The notes under the pieces are model-generated. The model did not search any database and had not been told where the DNA came from. It saw only the letters and a program-made list of their open reading frames with translations. DNA of 62,724 nucleotides from a virus. The translations under genes were made by a program, and so were the position numbers. Shown here one piece after another: positions 37,435 through 45,686 of this stretch. Position 1 is the stretch's first letter. Each line of letters starts with the position of its first letter. Location: the IMG/VR virus record IMGVR_UViG_3300037262_000044, positions 1 to 62,724 of that record. The stretch is one strand, 5' to 3'.

Positions 37435-38070
37435 ATGCCAACCGTAAAGCAAGCGACCGCCGGCGCAGGATTTGACGTGAATCAGCCCCTCTCGGGCGCA
37501 CAAGCCGCCGCATTTAAGGCTGCAGGCATGGATTTCTGTATCCGCTACCTACCCAGAACGCCGGCGCTGATTTCCGGAAACCTGACCGCAAAAGAAATAG
37601 AGATCATTCTTACCGCAGGCCTCTCGTTAATGGCTGTTCAACATGTCGCCATGCCCGGCTGGGAGCCTAATGCCGCCCTCGGGCTGGAATATGGCTCCTA
37701 CGCCGCCCAATACGCTAAAGAAATCAGCCTTGCGCCCGGAATCAACCTCTGGCTTGATCTGGAAGGGGTGGGACGGCGGGTAAAAGCCGAAGATGTGATT
37801 GCCTATTGCCAGGCGTGGTATACCGCCGTCAGTGCATCTGGCTACGTGCCGGGTCTTTACGTAGGCTGGAATGTGGTCCTTTCGGATCAGCAACTGTACG
37901 ACTTGCCCTTTGCTCATTACTGGAAGGCCTATAATTGCGATCAAAGCATTCCAACAGAGGGATGGCAGATTTTGCAGCATCCGCAATTAAGGATGAGCGG
38001 AATAGAATACGACCCGGATACCATTCAGGCCGACGAATTGGGGGATTTGCCGGTTTGGGTCAGCGCATAA
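37435..38070 (+). CDS. DUF1906-type glycoside-hydrolase-like endolysin
   Basis: 211 residues. It has the TIM-barrel pattern of the DUF1906 (Rv2525c-like, glycoside-hydrolase-like) family: GFDVNQPLSG at the first strand, FCIRYLPR, LWLDLEGV with the acidic Asp and Glu, and GLYVGWN. The family is often found as phage endolysins cutting peptidoglycan. It lies last in the lysis block and just before two terminators. No signal peptide, so export would need a holin. Confidence 0.8.
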   Translation: MPTVKQATAGAGFDVNQPLSGAQAAAFKAAGMDFCIRYLPRTPALISGNLTAKEIEIILTAGLSLMAVQHVAMPGWEPNAALGLEYGSYAAQYAKEISLAPGINLWLDLEGVGRRVKAEDVIAYCQAWYTAVSASGYVPGLYVGWNVVLSDQQLYDLPFAHYWKAYNCDQSIPTEGWQILQHPQLRMSGIEYDPDTIQADELGDLPVWVSA

Positions 38071-38098
38071 CTTTTTCTTGTTCATGGGTTTTGGAGGT

Positions 38099-38125
38099 GC
38101 CCCGGGAGTGATCTCGGGGCTTTTT
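38099..38125 (+). terminator. Rho-independent terminator
   Basis: A nine-base-pair stem (38099-38107 with 38112-38120, one G-T pair), four-base loop and a T5 run. It closes the late operon after the endolysin. Confidence 0.85.
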
Positions 38126-38171
38126 CGTAGCTTCGCCTCGGCTTTTAATAGGATATTTGATTTTAGAGAAC

Positions 38172-38200
38172 GGGCCGGGGATTCTTCCTCAGGCCCTTTT
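38172..38200 (+). terminator. Second terminator
   Basis: GGGCC (38172-38176) pairs with GGCCC (38192-38196), extended by three more pairs past one mismatch, then a T5 run. Forms a tandem pair with the one at 38099. Confidence 0.75.
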
Positions 38201-38248
38201 TGTATAATCCGTTGAAATTTTGCGAATAATCTTTTGTATAAATGCAAA

Positions 38249-38256
38249 TAATTTTG
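38249..38256 (+). promoter_or_regulatory. -7 box upstream of the LuxR-type gene
   Basis: TAATTTTG is an exact TAnnTTTG match, 14 bases before the ATG at 38271. A -33 TTTG is present only at 26 bases spacing (38219-38222), longer than usual, so activity is uncertain. Confidence 0.4.
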
Positions 38257-38270
38257 CAGAATTTTAGGGT

Positions 38271-38504
38271 ATGCTCGATTTGCACCCACGTCAGATTGAA
38301 TTTCTCCGTCTTGTGGTAGAGGATATTACCTATCAAGAAATCGCCGACCGCATGTTTGTCAGCAAAAGGACCGTTGATGGGTACGCTGAAGATCTTCTTT
38401 TCCAATTCAATCTTCGTTCCCGGATAGGACTTATTCGATTTTCTGTCTCTCACGGTATCGGGGTTATTCCCATTCTAGCTCCTGCATCATCTGCGCTTTT
38501 GTGA
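38271..38504 (+). CDS. LuxR/GerE-type helix-turn-helix regulator
   Basis: 77 residues consisting almost only of the GerE DNA-binding domain: LHPRQIEFLRLVVEDITYQEIADRMFVSKRTVDGY followed by a third and fourth helix. No receiver or ligand domain is present. It stands alone between terminators, so it may control the early operon that begins at 38723. Small GerE-only proteins are common in Bacteroidota phages. Confidence 0.8.
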   Translation: MLDLHPRQIEFLRLVVEDITYQEIADRMFVSKRTVDGYAEDLLFQFNLRSRIGLIRFSVSHGIGVIPILAPASSALL

Positions 38505-38590
38505 TCGACTTGCATTTTCAGCGGGAAATCTTTCTTTTCCTGGCCAAATCATAACCGCACGGCGCATGAGCCGCACTAAAGAGGACGTTG

Positions 38591-38619
38591 GCCCCGGCAA
38601 TCTGGTCGGGGCTGCTTTA
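38591..38619 (+). terminator. Terminator after the LuxR-type gene
   Basis: GCCCCG (38591-38596) pairs with CGGGGC (38607-38612), ten-base loop, followed by TGCTTTATT. The T-run is imperfect. Confidence 0.6.
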
Positions 38620-38722
38620 TTCTACCCAGTTCCACTATTTTTACACTTTTTTACAAATAATCAACAAAAAATTAAGATTATAACAAATCCTACCATATCT
38701 TTACAACATCAAACAACGCAAA

Positions 38723-38995
38723 ATGAAAAACATATTCTCAACTCCCGAATATAACACTGGTCGCTTTTGGTACTTCGATAATGGGCAATACGCCGAAAAA
38801 TTAGAGATTAAGGAACAGGATCATTACGAAATACTTTATAGTTCTAAAGACGGCAGTGAATTGGGGTTGCGCCATTGGAAAAGTAATGACACAGGGAATA
38901 ATCATTTTGGGGGCGGCCTTTATTCCATATCCGGTCTGACTGGCAAAATGAAAGAAATTTACGAAAATCTTAAAGAGGCTATAGCGGTGGTTTAG
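38723..38995 (+). CDS. Hypothetical protein
   Basis: 90 residues. Aromatic N-terminal half and a helical C-terminus (GKMKEIYENLKEAIAVV). Preceded by an AT-rich stretch with TATCTTTA near 38696, a weak -7 box. No family recognised. First gene of the early block. Confidence 0.6.
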   Translation: MKNIFSTPEYNTGRFWYFDNGQYAEKLEIKEQDHYEILYSSKDGSELGLRHWKSNDTGNNHFGGGLYSISGLTGKMKEIYENLKEAIAVV

Positions 38996-39108
38996 AGGTA
39001 TCCGGCCACAACAGCGACCTCTTCATTCAGAGACGAACGCGGATCGGCGATAAGATACTGCCGGACAGCTTGGGTAACACCGGGCTTTCGGCGGCAAAAG
39101 ACGACAGT

Positions 39109-39345
39109 ATGCAAATACCCGACGAACTGATAGAAAAATGGAAGACGCTCCGCAGTACCGGCGATGATGAGGCCATCGGCAAAAAGCTGAAACGATCGGC
39201 GGCATCTATATCGACGGCAGTGTGGCGGGCCTTCAGGGAAAAGAAGTGCGGTGACCAATTGTTCAAGGCCCTGCGAGACTTTTACGCCAAAAAGGAATCT
39301 GATCTTTTACCAGCAAAAACCCAATCTCATGAACCCAATCTTTGA
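39109..39345 (+). CDS. Small helix-turn-helix-like protein
   Basis: 78 residues from the ATG at 39109; the frame extends to 39070. The IGKKLKRSAASISTAVWRAF stretch resembles a recognition-helix pair. Possibly a DNA-binding regulator. Overlaps the next start by 17 bases. Confidence 0.55.
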   Translation: MQIPDELIEKWKTLRSTGDDEAIGKKLKRSAASISTAVWRAFREKKCGDQLFKALRDFYAKKESDLLPAKTQSHEPNL

Positions 39346-39619
39346 ACCACAGGCCCAGGACCTCGCGATGGCGACTTTCCGGGAGGCATTCGATACCCCT
39401 TTGATCCGCTGCCATGTCGTCAAGGACGGCAAGCTGATGCGCTTTCGGTTGAGTTCCGACCGACTCGCGACTCAATACTGGCTGAAGGCGAACCACGTGA
39501 TCGCCCAGCAAGGATTGCCCCTGACCGCCGAAATTGATGAGTGGAAGGTCAGCGGCGTGGTCTTCGATCGGTGGTTGGTCATCGAATTTGACGCCTCAAA
39601 ACTGCCGGTATGCTACTAA
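39329..39619 (+). CDS. Hypothetical protein
   Basis: 96 residues from the ATG at 39329. Mixed alpha/beta (MRFRLSSDRLATQYWLKAN). No family recognised. It lies in an overlapping set of three small genes. Confidence 0.55.
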   Translation: MNPIFEPQAQDLAMATFREAFDTPLIRCHVVKDGKLMRFRLSSDRLATQYWLKANHVIAQQGLPLTAEIDEWKVSGVVFDRWLVIEFDASKLPVCY

Positions 39620-39840
39620 AATCCGTGCCCCTCCACAAATACGAAGTCCGCTTCCTGCTCTCCTGCGTGACCAACCGAGGCCCCTGGGGAGACGCCATCC
39701 GAATGACGCTGAAGAAAGGCCCGAAGGCGGATCTGGATGAGTTGATCGGGCAATTGCGAACGCAGGCGGCTGATCTGCCTGAAATGATGCGGGGGATTCT
39801 GGGGAATGAAGTGTACGAGAAATTGATTGGAACGATATAA
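39610..39840 (+). CDS. Hypothetical protein
   Basis: 76 residues, basic in the first half and acidic in the second. No family recognised. Last of three overlapping small genes; a 156-base gap with hairpins follows. Confidence 0.55.
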   Translation: MLLKSVPLHKYEVRFLLSCVTNRGPWGDAIRMTLKKGPKADLDELIGQLRTQAADLPEMMRGILGNEVYEKLIGTI

Positions 39841-39943
39841 AGAAGCGTGTCCGGGTCGCGCCCGACAAGCGAGGGAGGAAATGTAAGTTGATCACTTAAG
39901 TAGTACTCCTTCTCTTTTAACTTTTTAATGGCAGCAATCGTTA

Positions 39944-39970
39944 AGCCGGGGTGGTTCGCCCATCTCGGCT
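39944..39970 (+). terminator. Intergenic hairpin (terminator-like), related to 44394-44417
   Basis: An 11-base-pair stem with two G-T pairs (AGCCGGGGTGG with CCATCTCGGCT) and a five-base loop. Flanking GTTA and TAAC extend the helix. The T-run is weak (CTATTT). Confidence 0.55.
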
Positions 39971-39996
39971 CTATTTAACTCGAAAAAATCATCACA

Positions 39997-40251
39997 ATGG
40001 ATAATCTCAAATCACCGGCCGCTCCTGTTGTCATAGCTAATGAGGCAAACCGAAAGGATAACGGCCACCAAATGGGCACCTATGAATTTCAGAAATATGG
40101 CTTCACGAAACTCGAATTGGCTTCTCTTGTGATAGCTCAGGGGATGTTGGCTAATTCACCAGATTGGTCGGAAAAAGACACGTCAATAAATTGGGTATCG
40201 ATTAACTCAGTGAAATACGCCAAAGCCGTTCTTGAAGAAGCCAATAAATAA
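39997..40251 (+). CDS. Hypothetical protein
   Basis: 84 residues with a helical C-terminal half (TKLELASLVIAQGML, YAKAVLEEANK). No family recognised. Sits downstream of the hairpin at 39944. Confidence 0.6.
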   Translation: MDNLKSPAAPVVIANEANRKDNGHQMGTYEFQKYGFTKLELASLVIAQGMLANSPDWSEKDTSINWVSINSVKYAKAVLEEANK

Positions 40252-40269
40252 CTGCTAAAATCCTAAACC

Positions 40270-40494
40270 ATGTTCTACATCTTCCTTTATATCGCCCTTC
40301 TCGCCCTGGCCCTCCTATTCTGCCGCTGGCTCTTCACTGGTCGCCTCTTTGGGGTATGGTACGCGGTATGCGTTATTTCCGGGGCGTTTCTCGATGTCTT
40401 GTGCCAGGCGTGGATCGATATTTCGGGATTGTGGAAGAGGCGCCGGAAACCCAAGGTTGAGGAATTCGAAGATCATTTTCATCGGGACTGTTGA
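40270..40494 (+). CDS. Membrane protein with acidic tail
   Basis: 74 residues. Residues 2-18 and 25-48 are hydrophobic; a KRRRKPK stretch then marks the cytoplasmic side, followed by an acidic/His tail. Function unknown. Confidence 0.55.
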   Translation: MFYIFLYIALLALALLFCRWLFTGRLFGVWYAVCVISGAFLDVLCQAWIDISGLWKRRRKPKVEEFEDHFHRDC

Positions 40495-40503
40495 GATAAA
40501 AAA

Positions 40504-40527
40504 CGGCCGACTCATCACTGCCGGCCG
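40504..40527 (+). terminator. GC hairpin after the membrane protein gene
   Basis: CGGCCG at 40504-40509 pairs with CGGCCG at 40522-40527. No T-run follows, so it may be an RNA-processing or stability element rather than a terminator. Confidence 0.4.
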
Positions 40528-40576
40528 CTCCAATTAAATCAAAAAAGAAAATCACTCAAAAAATAATAATTATGTC

Positions 40577-40876
40577 ATGGCTAAGTTAAGAAGAAAATTT
40601 GAGTTCGGGATGCCCGTTACCAGCAAAGACAAAACTGGGGGCCTTTTCTCTATCCGGAATATCGGGCAGCTGTGGATAACTGCCAAGGCGCTGGTAGACC
40701 CAGAATTAACGCGCCTGCCAGAGGATCAACCCGAAGGGGTCAGTATCGCCATTGAATCCGTCAAGTGGCAGGAGGTGGATATCCTACCCATTATACAACA
40801 GCCGGAATGGAAGGCTATTTTGGCGTCGTTCACGAAGGCTGCTTACAACAATTTACAGTCAATTTTGAGCGAATAA
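40577..40876 (+). CDS. Hypothetical protein
   Basis: 99 residues. Basic start (MAKLRRKF), mixed remainder with QPEWKAILASFTKAAYNNLQ helix. No family recognised. Last gene before the promoter at 40893. Confidence 0.6.
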   Translation: MAKLRRKFEFGMPVTSKDKTGGLFSIRNIGQLWITAKALVDPELTRLPEDQPEGVSIAIESVKWQEVDILPIIQQPEWKAILASFTKAAYNNLQSILSE

Positions 40877-40892
40877 ATATCGACGGAAACCC

Positions 40893-40923
40893 TTGTGAAT
40901 ACTAGCTTTTATTCGTAAATTTA
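40893..40923 (+). promoter_or_regulatory. Promoter of the recombination operon
   Basis: TTG at 40893-40895, a 20-base spacer, then TAAATTTA at 40916-40923 (one mismatch from TAnnTTTG). Predicted transcript has a ~28-base leader before the ATG at 40958. Confidence 0.55.
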
Positions 40924-40957
40924 ATTCCTTTTTCTCCATCAAAATCAATCTAATTTT

Positions 40958-41653
40958 ATGACTTCTTTAAACAATTCCAGCATGAAAACGATAGTCGAAA
41001 CTTTCATTGTTGAGGAAACCCAGGAGCTTATCTATGATAACGAAAAGTTCGATCAGTGGAATGATCTTGTTAATGCCCTTGGTTTAAAAGGACAGACCAA
41101 AATCTGCGCTCCTGAGAAATCCCCTATTCCATTCCTGCCTATGAAAAGGAATATCGAAAATGCCATTGCAACGCTTTGCCCAGTCAAGGTGGGGATTTCC
41201 GATTATGACAAGTCGCCAATCCCTGTCGAAATCCTTTCGCTCGTTTCTCTCTCTTTGAAGGAGGGGCATTTCCAGAAGGTGGAAATCTGGTACGACGATA
41301 AGATGCCGGACCCGGCCTGTATAGGGTTGGTTGGTGAATGGATCTGTTATGATCGGAATTATTCCAGGGTTGCCGTTTTCTTTTCCGAAATCGAAGCGCA
41401 ATCCCTGAAAAAGGCCGATACTTCGGTCTATAATGTTTCATTCAATCCCACGCAGAAGTACCTCATTGGCCGCTGGGGTGATGTGAAGATGAATTTTGCC
41501 GCCCTAATAGAAAAGGCAAAGGAACTTTTCAAAGCCGAAAGGAAGAATGCGATTCTTACCGAAATTAAGGAGGCCCAGCGGAAATTGGAAGATCTGGACA
41601 TAGATGCTGATCGGCAGTTTGGTACGGCGGCGGCCAGCAATCTACCCTTCTGA
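40958..41653 (+). CDS. Early hypothetical protein
   Basis: 231 residues. N-terminal two-thirds mixed, C-terminal helix with many charged residues (ALIEKAKELFKAERKNAILTE). Alternative ATG at 40982. No family recognised. First gene after an early promoter and just before recombination genes, so it may take part in DNA metabolism. Confidence 0.65.
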   Translation: MTSLNNSSMKTIVETFIVEETQELIYDNEKFDQWNDLVNALGLKGQTKICAPEKSPIPFLPMKRNIENAIATLCPVKVGISDYDKSPIPVEILSLVSLSLKEGHFQKVEIWYDDKMPDPACIGLVGEWICYDRNYSRVAVFFSEIEAQSLKKADTSVYNVSFNPTQKYLIGRWGDVKMNFAALIEKAKELFKAERKNAILTEIKEAQRKLEDLDIDADRQFGTAAASNLPF

Positions 41654-41683
41654 TTCCCCTTCATCACTCAAAAATCATCACAA

Positions 41684-42430
41684 ATGTCCGATCAATTGCC
41701 TGCTAAACAGCAGAAGTTTCAACTCCCCAAATTACAGGATCTTTACGAACAGCAGGAAATCGAACTGCTTTCGAAGTTCAATGACTTCAATAAGCTGCTG
41801 AATGCCCCTCCCAAAAAGGAATGGCTTTTCCCTCACCCAACGGCGACCAAAGAAATCATGAACGCCCAGGGCGGCAAAGAGAAGATCCCTGTAGAATACA
41901 TTCCCATAGGCATTATAGAATATCTTCTGACCTCCCTTTTTATCAAATGGAAGCCAGAGATCCTGAAATCGGAGGTCATGGCCAATTCCATTGTGCTGAC
42001 CGTCCGCGTTCATGTGCTCAATCCGGTGACGATGGAGTGGGAATGGGCTGATGGGATTGGCGCAGCTCCCATTCGCACCAACAAAGGAGCGGCCGCAACG
42101 GATTTCTCGCAGGTGCAAAGTTCGGCGGTTCAAACTGGTGCTCCTGCAGCCAAAAGTTTTGCCATCAAAGATGCCTGCGAATGCTTTGGAAAAATTTTCG
42201 GTAAGGACCTGAACAGGAATATCGAAATGGATTACCAGGCCATGCAGGAAGCAAAGTTCAAAGAACTCCCACCGAAGGATATCCCTGTCGAACTCGCTGT
42301 GGTGATATCCGAAGCCGATGCCGATGGTCTTGATGCCGTTATCAACAGTAACCCGGAATACCACGCTTTGCCGGCCTTCACCAATGCGATTCTAAACCGC
42401 CGTGCTTTACTCAAAAAATTCAGCGCCTAA
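41684..42430 (+). CDS. Single-strand annealing protein (Rad52-like, putative)
   Basis: 248 residues. The central segment (VTMEWEWADGIGAAPIRTNKGAAATD, then AKSFAIKDACECFGKIFGKDLN) matches the pattern of phage Rad52/Sak-type annealing proteins, where a Gly-rich hairpin precedes an AxKxA helix. The next gene encodes an exonuclease, as in lambda Red and RecET pairs. Probably anneals single strands during phage recombination. Confidence 0.72.
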   Translation: MSDQLPAKQQKFQLPKLQDLYEQQEIELLSKFNDFNKLLNAPPKKEWLFPHPTATKEIMNAQGGKEKIPVEYIPIGIIEYLLTSLFIKWKPEILKSEVMANSIVLTVRVHVLNPVTMEWEWADGIGAAPIRTNKGAAATDFSQVQSSAVQTGAPAAKSFAIKDACECFGKIFGKDLNRNIEMDYQAMQEAKFKELPPKDIPVELAVVISEADADGLDAVINSNPEYHALPAFTNAILNRRALLKKFSA

Positions 42431-43344
42431 TGGAAACAGCAGAAGAATTAAAGCCCGGCGTTGAGCCCATGCCTTCGCGGGTGGATTTAATGATCCCTAT
42501 TATCAAAAAGATAATGAGCGGCGAAATGAGGTTGTCTTATACTGCGCTGAGCAATTTCATGGATAGTCCCAAGGATTTCGCCGATTATAAGCTCCAAAAA
42601 AAGGAACCGACTCCGGCGATGATCTACGGCGGAATGCTGCACTGTCTTATCCTTGAACCGGGAAAGTTCGATGAACGATATTTTGCTTTCGATGATTCCG
42701 ATAAGGTTGAGGAACTGAGGCAGGGAGGTTCGAAGAACCCGCGGGCGACCAAAGCCTATAAAGAATGGCGATTCATAGCTTGTGGTCAGGCCGGAGACCG
42801 GACGATCGTTTCGCCAAAAGAGCATGCGCACGCCAAAATAGTGGCCTTAAATGTGATTCACAATCGGGCCTCCGCCAGGATCATGCGCGCTTGCCCAAAA
42901 CGTGAGACGCCTATCGACTGGGAGTGGTTCAATTTTTTCTTTCACGGCGTTATCGATCTTTTAGGAGACGAAGATATGGCTGACGTTAAGAGCATGCCGG
43001 ATGCCCAGCAGGATAAAGTGCAGCGCGAGATATGGTATCGAAAACTCTACCTTCAGGCTGTTATTTACCTGACTGGCCTGAAAATCATTGAAGAACTTGC
43101 CGGACTCCCTTGGAAACAGCGGAAATATCATATCATTGCCGTCGATAAGTTGGGCGGTATTAGCGTTCACACGCTCAATGAGCGGCTTTTAAAGCATGGG
43201 ATCCAGGAGATGGAATATTACATGAAACGGTTCAATTACGCCATCCTAACCGAAGCCTGGGACCAATCATACGACTTTTGGAGCGATCAATGGACGGGGC
43301 TATTCATGTGCGACAAAGCTGGTTGGATGTATGACAAAGATTGA
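42430..43344 (+). CDS. RecE/YqaJ-like PD-(D/E)XK exonuclease
   Basis: 304 residues. LSYTALSNFMDSPKDF and AMIYGGMLHCLILEP are typical of the RecE/exoVIII-type nuclease N-terminal half. The active-site core is read as GVIDLL (Asp) and ADVKS (Asp-x-Lys). LYLQAVIYL follows as in YqaJ nucleases. Overlaps the annealing-protein gene by one base. Should resect DNA ends for annealing. Confidence 0.82.
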   Translation: METAEELKPGVEPMPSRVDLMIPIIKKIMSGEMRLSYTALSNFMDSPKDFADYKLQKKEPTPAMIYGGMLHCLILEPGKFDERYFAFDDSDKVEELRQGGSKNPRATKAYKEWRFIACGQAGDRTIVSPKEHAHAKIVALNVIHNRASARIMRACPKRETPIDWEWFNFFFHGVIDLLGDEDMADVKSMPDAQQDKVQREIWYRKLYLQAVIYLTGLKIIEELAGLPWKQRKYHIIAVDKLGGISVHTLNERLLKHGIQEMEYYMKRFNYAILTEAWDQSYDFWSDQWTGLFMCDKAGWMYDKD

Positions 43345-43759
43345 GGCATACGGAAAAGTAGAGGGGGGCCGCATGACGCTCCATAATCGGAAACGCTTCG
43401 AGCAGGAGCTTATGACGGTGAAGGACTGCGAGATAATCCTAACGATCAAAAAGCGGGGGCTGCGATCGAACCAGCAAAACCGATATCTCTTTGGGGTCGT
43501 CTACGCCGAGTGCAGGCACGCCTTCCTTGACCTCGGCTACCGCATGACGGCTGATCAATGCCATAACTTTTTCAAGCGAATGTTCCTGCCTGAAAACATC
43601 GTAGATAAGGATGGAACGGTGATCGGGGAATGGGAGGGGAGCAGCGCCGAATTGAACAAAGAGGAATTTTCGCAGTATATTGAAAGCATCCGGGCGTTCG
43701 CCGCTGAGAATCTTTCGATCGACATTCCTGATGCGGACAAATCGTTATCAATTTTTTAA
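43331..43759 (+). CDS. NinB-like recombination protein
   Basis: 142 residues. It shares the R-x2-QQNRYLFGVVY and later HNFFKRMFLPE pattern of NinB/Orf-like phage recombination mediators. It overlaps the exonuclease gene and completes the recombination block. Likely binds single-strand DNA or helps loading. Family match is from memory of motifs only. Confidence 0.72.
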   Translation: MTKIEAYGKVEGGRMTLHNRKRFEQELMTVKDCEIILTIKKRGLRSNQQNRYLFGVVYAECRHAFLDLGYRMTADQCHNFFKRMFLPENIVDKDGTVIGEWEGSSAELNKEEFSQYIESIRAFAAENLSIDIPDADKSLSIF

Positions 43760-43777
43760 ACAATCAACCGCTATAAA

Positions 43778-44371
43778 ATGAAAAAAATATTTGACAGTTA
43801 TTCCGACTTCCTTCAACGCCAGGATAAAGTTGACGAAGAATGGGTCTCGGTGATCGGCTTTGAAGGTCTTTATGAGGTATCGGATATGGGGGAAATAAAG
43901 TCACTCGGTAGGGTGAATATCTACGGGCGCCTCCTTGCCCCTAGGATTTTGCGCAGCCGGAACCTAAAAGAATATCGTTCCGTAACATTATATTTCAGGG
44001 ATGGAAGCAGATCGCAAAGACTTGTTCATCGAATTGTTGGGGTTGCATTTCTGGAAAATCCGTTTAATAAACCTTATGTCAATCATTTGAATGGTAAAAA
44101 ATGGGACAATAGAAAAGTAAATATAGCTTGGTCCACGCAAAAGGAAAATATGGTTCATGCATCAGAAATAGGTCTTTTGGCGGATCAACAGGGCTCAAAT
44201 AATAGTAACTGCAAATTAACGGCTGTTGACGCCATTGCCATAAAAAACAGCGTCTTAAGATCTGATGATCTTGCGGCCAGATATAATATTTCTGTCGGAC
44301 ATGTAAAAGATATTAGGGGTGGTAGGAAGTGGAAATGTGCTGAGGAAGAAGCAGCAATTGTGAAAGAATAG
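43778..44371 (+). CDS. HNH homing endonuclease (NUMOD4-HNH)
   Basis: 197 residues. NUMOD4-type EEWVSVIGFEGLYEVSDMG at about 19-37; HNH core VHRIVGVAFLENPFNKPYVNHLNG at about 87-110; C-terminal helix-turn-helix-like DDLAARYNISVGHVKDI. Placed directly after the NinB-like gene without breaking it. Homing endonuclease by type. Confidence 0.85.
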   Translation: MKKIFDSYSDFLQRQDKVDEEWVSVIGFEGLYEVSDMGEIKSLGRVNIYGRLLAPRILRSRNLKEYRSVTLYFRDGSRSQRLVHRIVGVAFLENPFNKPYVNHLNGKKWDNRKVNIAWSTQKENMVHASEIGLLADQQGSNNSNCKLTAVDAIAIKNSVLRSDDLAARYNISVGHVKDIRGGRKWKCAEEEAAIVKE

Positions 44372-44393
44372 TTTGATAAGGTCTAATGGTTAA

Positions 44394-44417
44394 AGCCGGG
44401 GTGTTCTCGCCCTGGCT
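44394..44417 (+). terminator. Intergenic hairpin, related to 39944-39970
   Basis: AGCCGGGG (44394-44401) pairs with CCCTGGCT (44410-44417) with one G-T pair. The same GTTAA-GCCGGGGTG core and CTC/TTATA-type tail appear at 39944. Weak T-run. Confidence 0.55.
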
Positions 44418-44448
44418 CTTATAAACGGTAAACGGTTGAAAATAACCA

Positions 44449-44808
44449 ATGGTCAAAAGCGAAAATAAGAAAAAGCTCGAAAAGCCTTTCCGGTCAACAC
44501 ACAACCTCCCTTTCGAGGTCGGAGAGCCCTTCCGTTGGGATCCGACATATACAAACTTCCGGGTAGGTACAGTGACGGGATTATGGAAAACGGAAGACAG
44601 ATCTTATGTTATTTTGGCTATCTTGAACCACCAACCGGGGAACCATCATTTAGACGATATGTTTGAATGGTTCGAGAACAGCGCCAGGCGAGACGGCTAC
44701 AGTTTTAAAATCATAGAGATCCTTGAAAAACGCTTCATGGATCACCTTATTAACAAACGGGGGTTCAAGGAATTAACCAGCAATAGCGTTGTAAAATTGT
44801 TCACCTAA
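44449..44808 (+). CDS. Hypothetical protein
   Basis: 119 residues, basic start (KSENKKKLEKPF), compact alpha/beta remainder. No family recognised. Lies downstream of the hairpin at 44394. Confidence 0.6.
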   Translation: MVKSENKKKLEKPFRSTHNLPFEVGEPFRWDPTYTNFRVGTVTGLWKTEDRSYVILAILNHQPGNHHLDDMFEWFENSARRDGYSFKIIEILEKRFMDHLINKRGFKELTSNSVVKLFT

Positions 44809-44818
44809 TATATCACTT

Positions 44819-44989
44819 ATGAAAGGATTATCACTGCTCGCGGCTGCTGCTGTTTTGGCGCAGCCCATTGCCTCCGCTCCTGCACGCATTCCGCCTTGTC
44901 TTAAAAGCATCATGCCCAAAAAGGATTGGAATCGCCGGCAAGCACGAAATAAAATGGCGAAGGCTTCGCGTAAAAGGAACCGGGCGTAA
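44819..44989 (+). CDS. Small protein with signal-peptide-like start and basic tail
   Basis: 56 residues. Residues 1-20 (KGLSLLAAAAVLAQPIASA) look like a signal peptide or anchor, then a strongly basic Arg/Lys-rich tail. Could be a secreted or membrane-bound basic peptide. No family recognised. Confidence 0.5.
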   Translation: MKGLSLLAAAAVLAQPIASAPARIPPCLKSIMPKKDWNRRQARNKMAKASRKRNRA

Positions 44990-45017
44990 TTACTAACTTT
45001 CATCTAAAATAATCAAT

Positions 45018-45686
45018 ATGACTAAAGAACAGGAGCAATACGAGGTGCGTTCGGTAAAGCTCAAAAAAAAGGACAAGGATGAATTCACTCCCGAGATCGT
45101 CCTTTGGGATCCCGTTCGCAAACGCAACGAGAAATTCGAGAATTGCAGCAATCTGGTTCATAAGGATTTTCTGAAGGCTGTCACCCGGTTGGCCGACCAC
45201 ATGGTTATTCTTTGGAATGCCGATGCGGTGGACAACTTCGAACGATCCGAAGTGACGCAGCAATTCGAAGCCAGAGGCTATTCCCTGAGCGGCAGGGATG
45301 AAGAATTGAAAATCACGCTGAAAGGCCACCGGCTGACCGCTTTCGCAGGGGCCATGACTTCAAACGCCACTATCCTCCTGGACCAGGACATGGACGAAGA
45401 AGGCGCCTATCCTTACTGCCAGGATCTTCAGGGCAAGATCAAAGTCATAGAGTCTGAAGTGCTTGCCTATTGCTTCGAAGGGCGTTGTTATGAAAATCCT
45501 CAATTGTCCCTGAACATGCCAGAACCCGAGGACCCCAAAAATAAAGTGACCAAAGCCAAGATAGCCGAACCGACCACCCCGGAATCAGTCGTCAAGGATA
45601 TCGTGGACGCGGCCAACGGAAAAGGGAAGGGCGGACGGAAAAAGGTACCTCAGAGTCAGCAACATCCGTCGGGGGAAGCAGAATGA
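45018..45686 (+). CDS. Conserved hypothetical phage protein
   Basis: 222 residues. Mixed alpha/beta core to about 170, then a Lys/Pro/Ser-rich linker-like tail (GKGKGGRKKVPQSQQ). I know similar proteins from Bacteroidota phage early regions, but no function is established. Stop overlaps next start (ATGA). Confidence 0.65.
   Translation: MTKEQEQYEVRSVKLKKKDKDEFTPEIVLWDPVRKRNEKFENCSNLVHKDFLKAVTRLADHMVILWNADAVDNFERSEVTQQFEARGYSLSGRDEELKITLKGHRLTAFAGAMTSNATILLDQDMDEEGAYPYCQDLQGKIKVIESEVLAYCFEGRCYENPQLSLNMPEPEDPKNKVTKAKIAEPTTPESVVKDIVDAANGKGKGGRKKVPQSQQHPSGEAE

Noticed and set aside
38566-38754. ORF over the terminator at 38591
   Set aside because: It reads through the hairpin and the AT-rich region before 38723 and has no natural protein composition.
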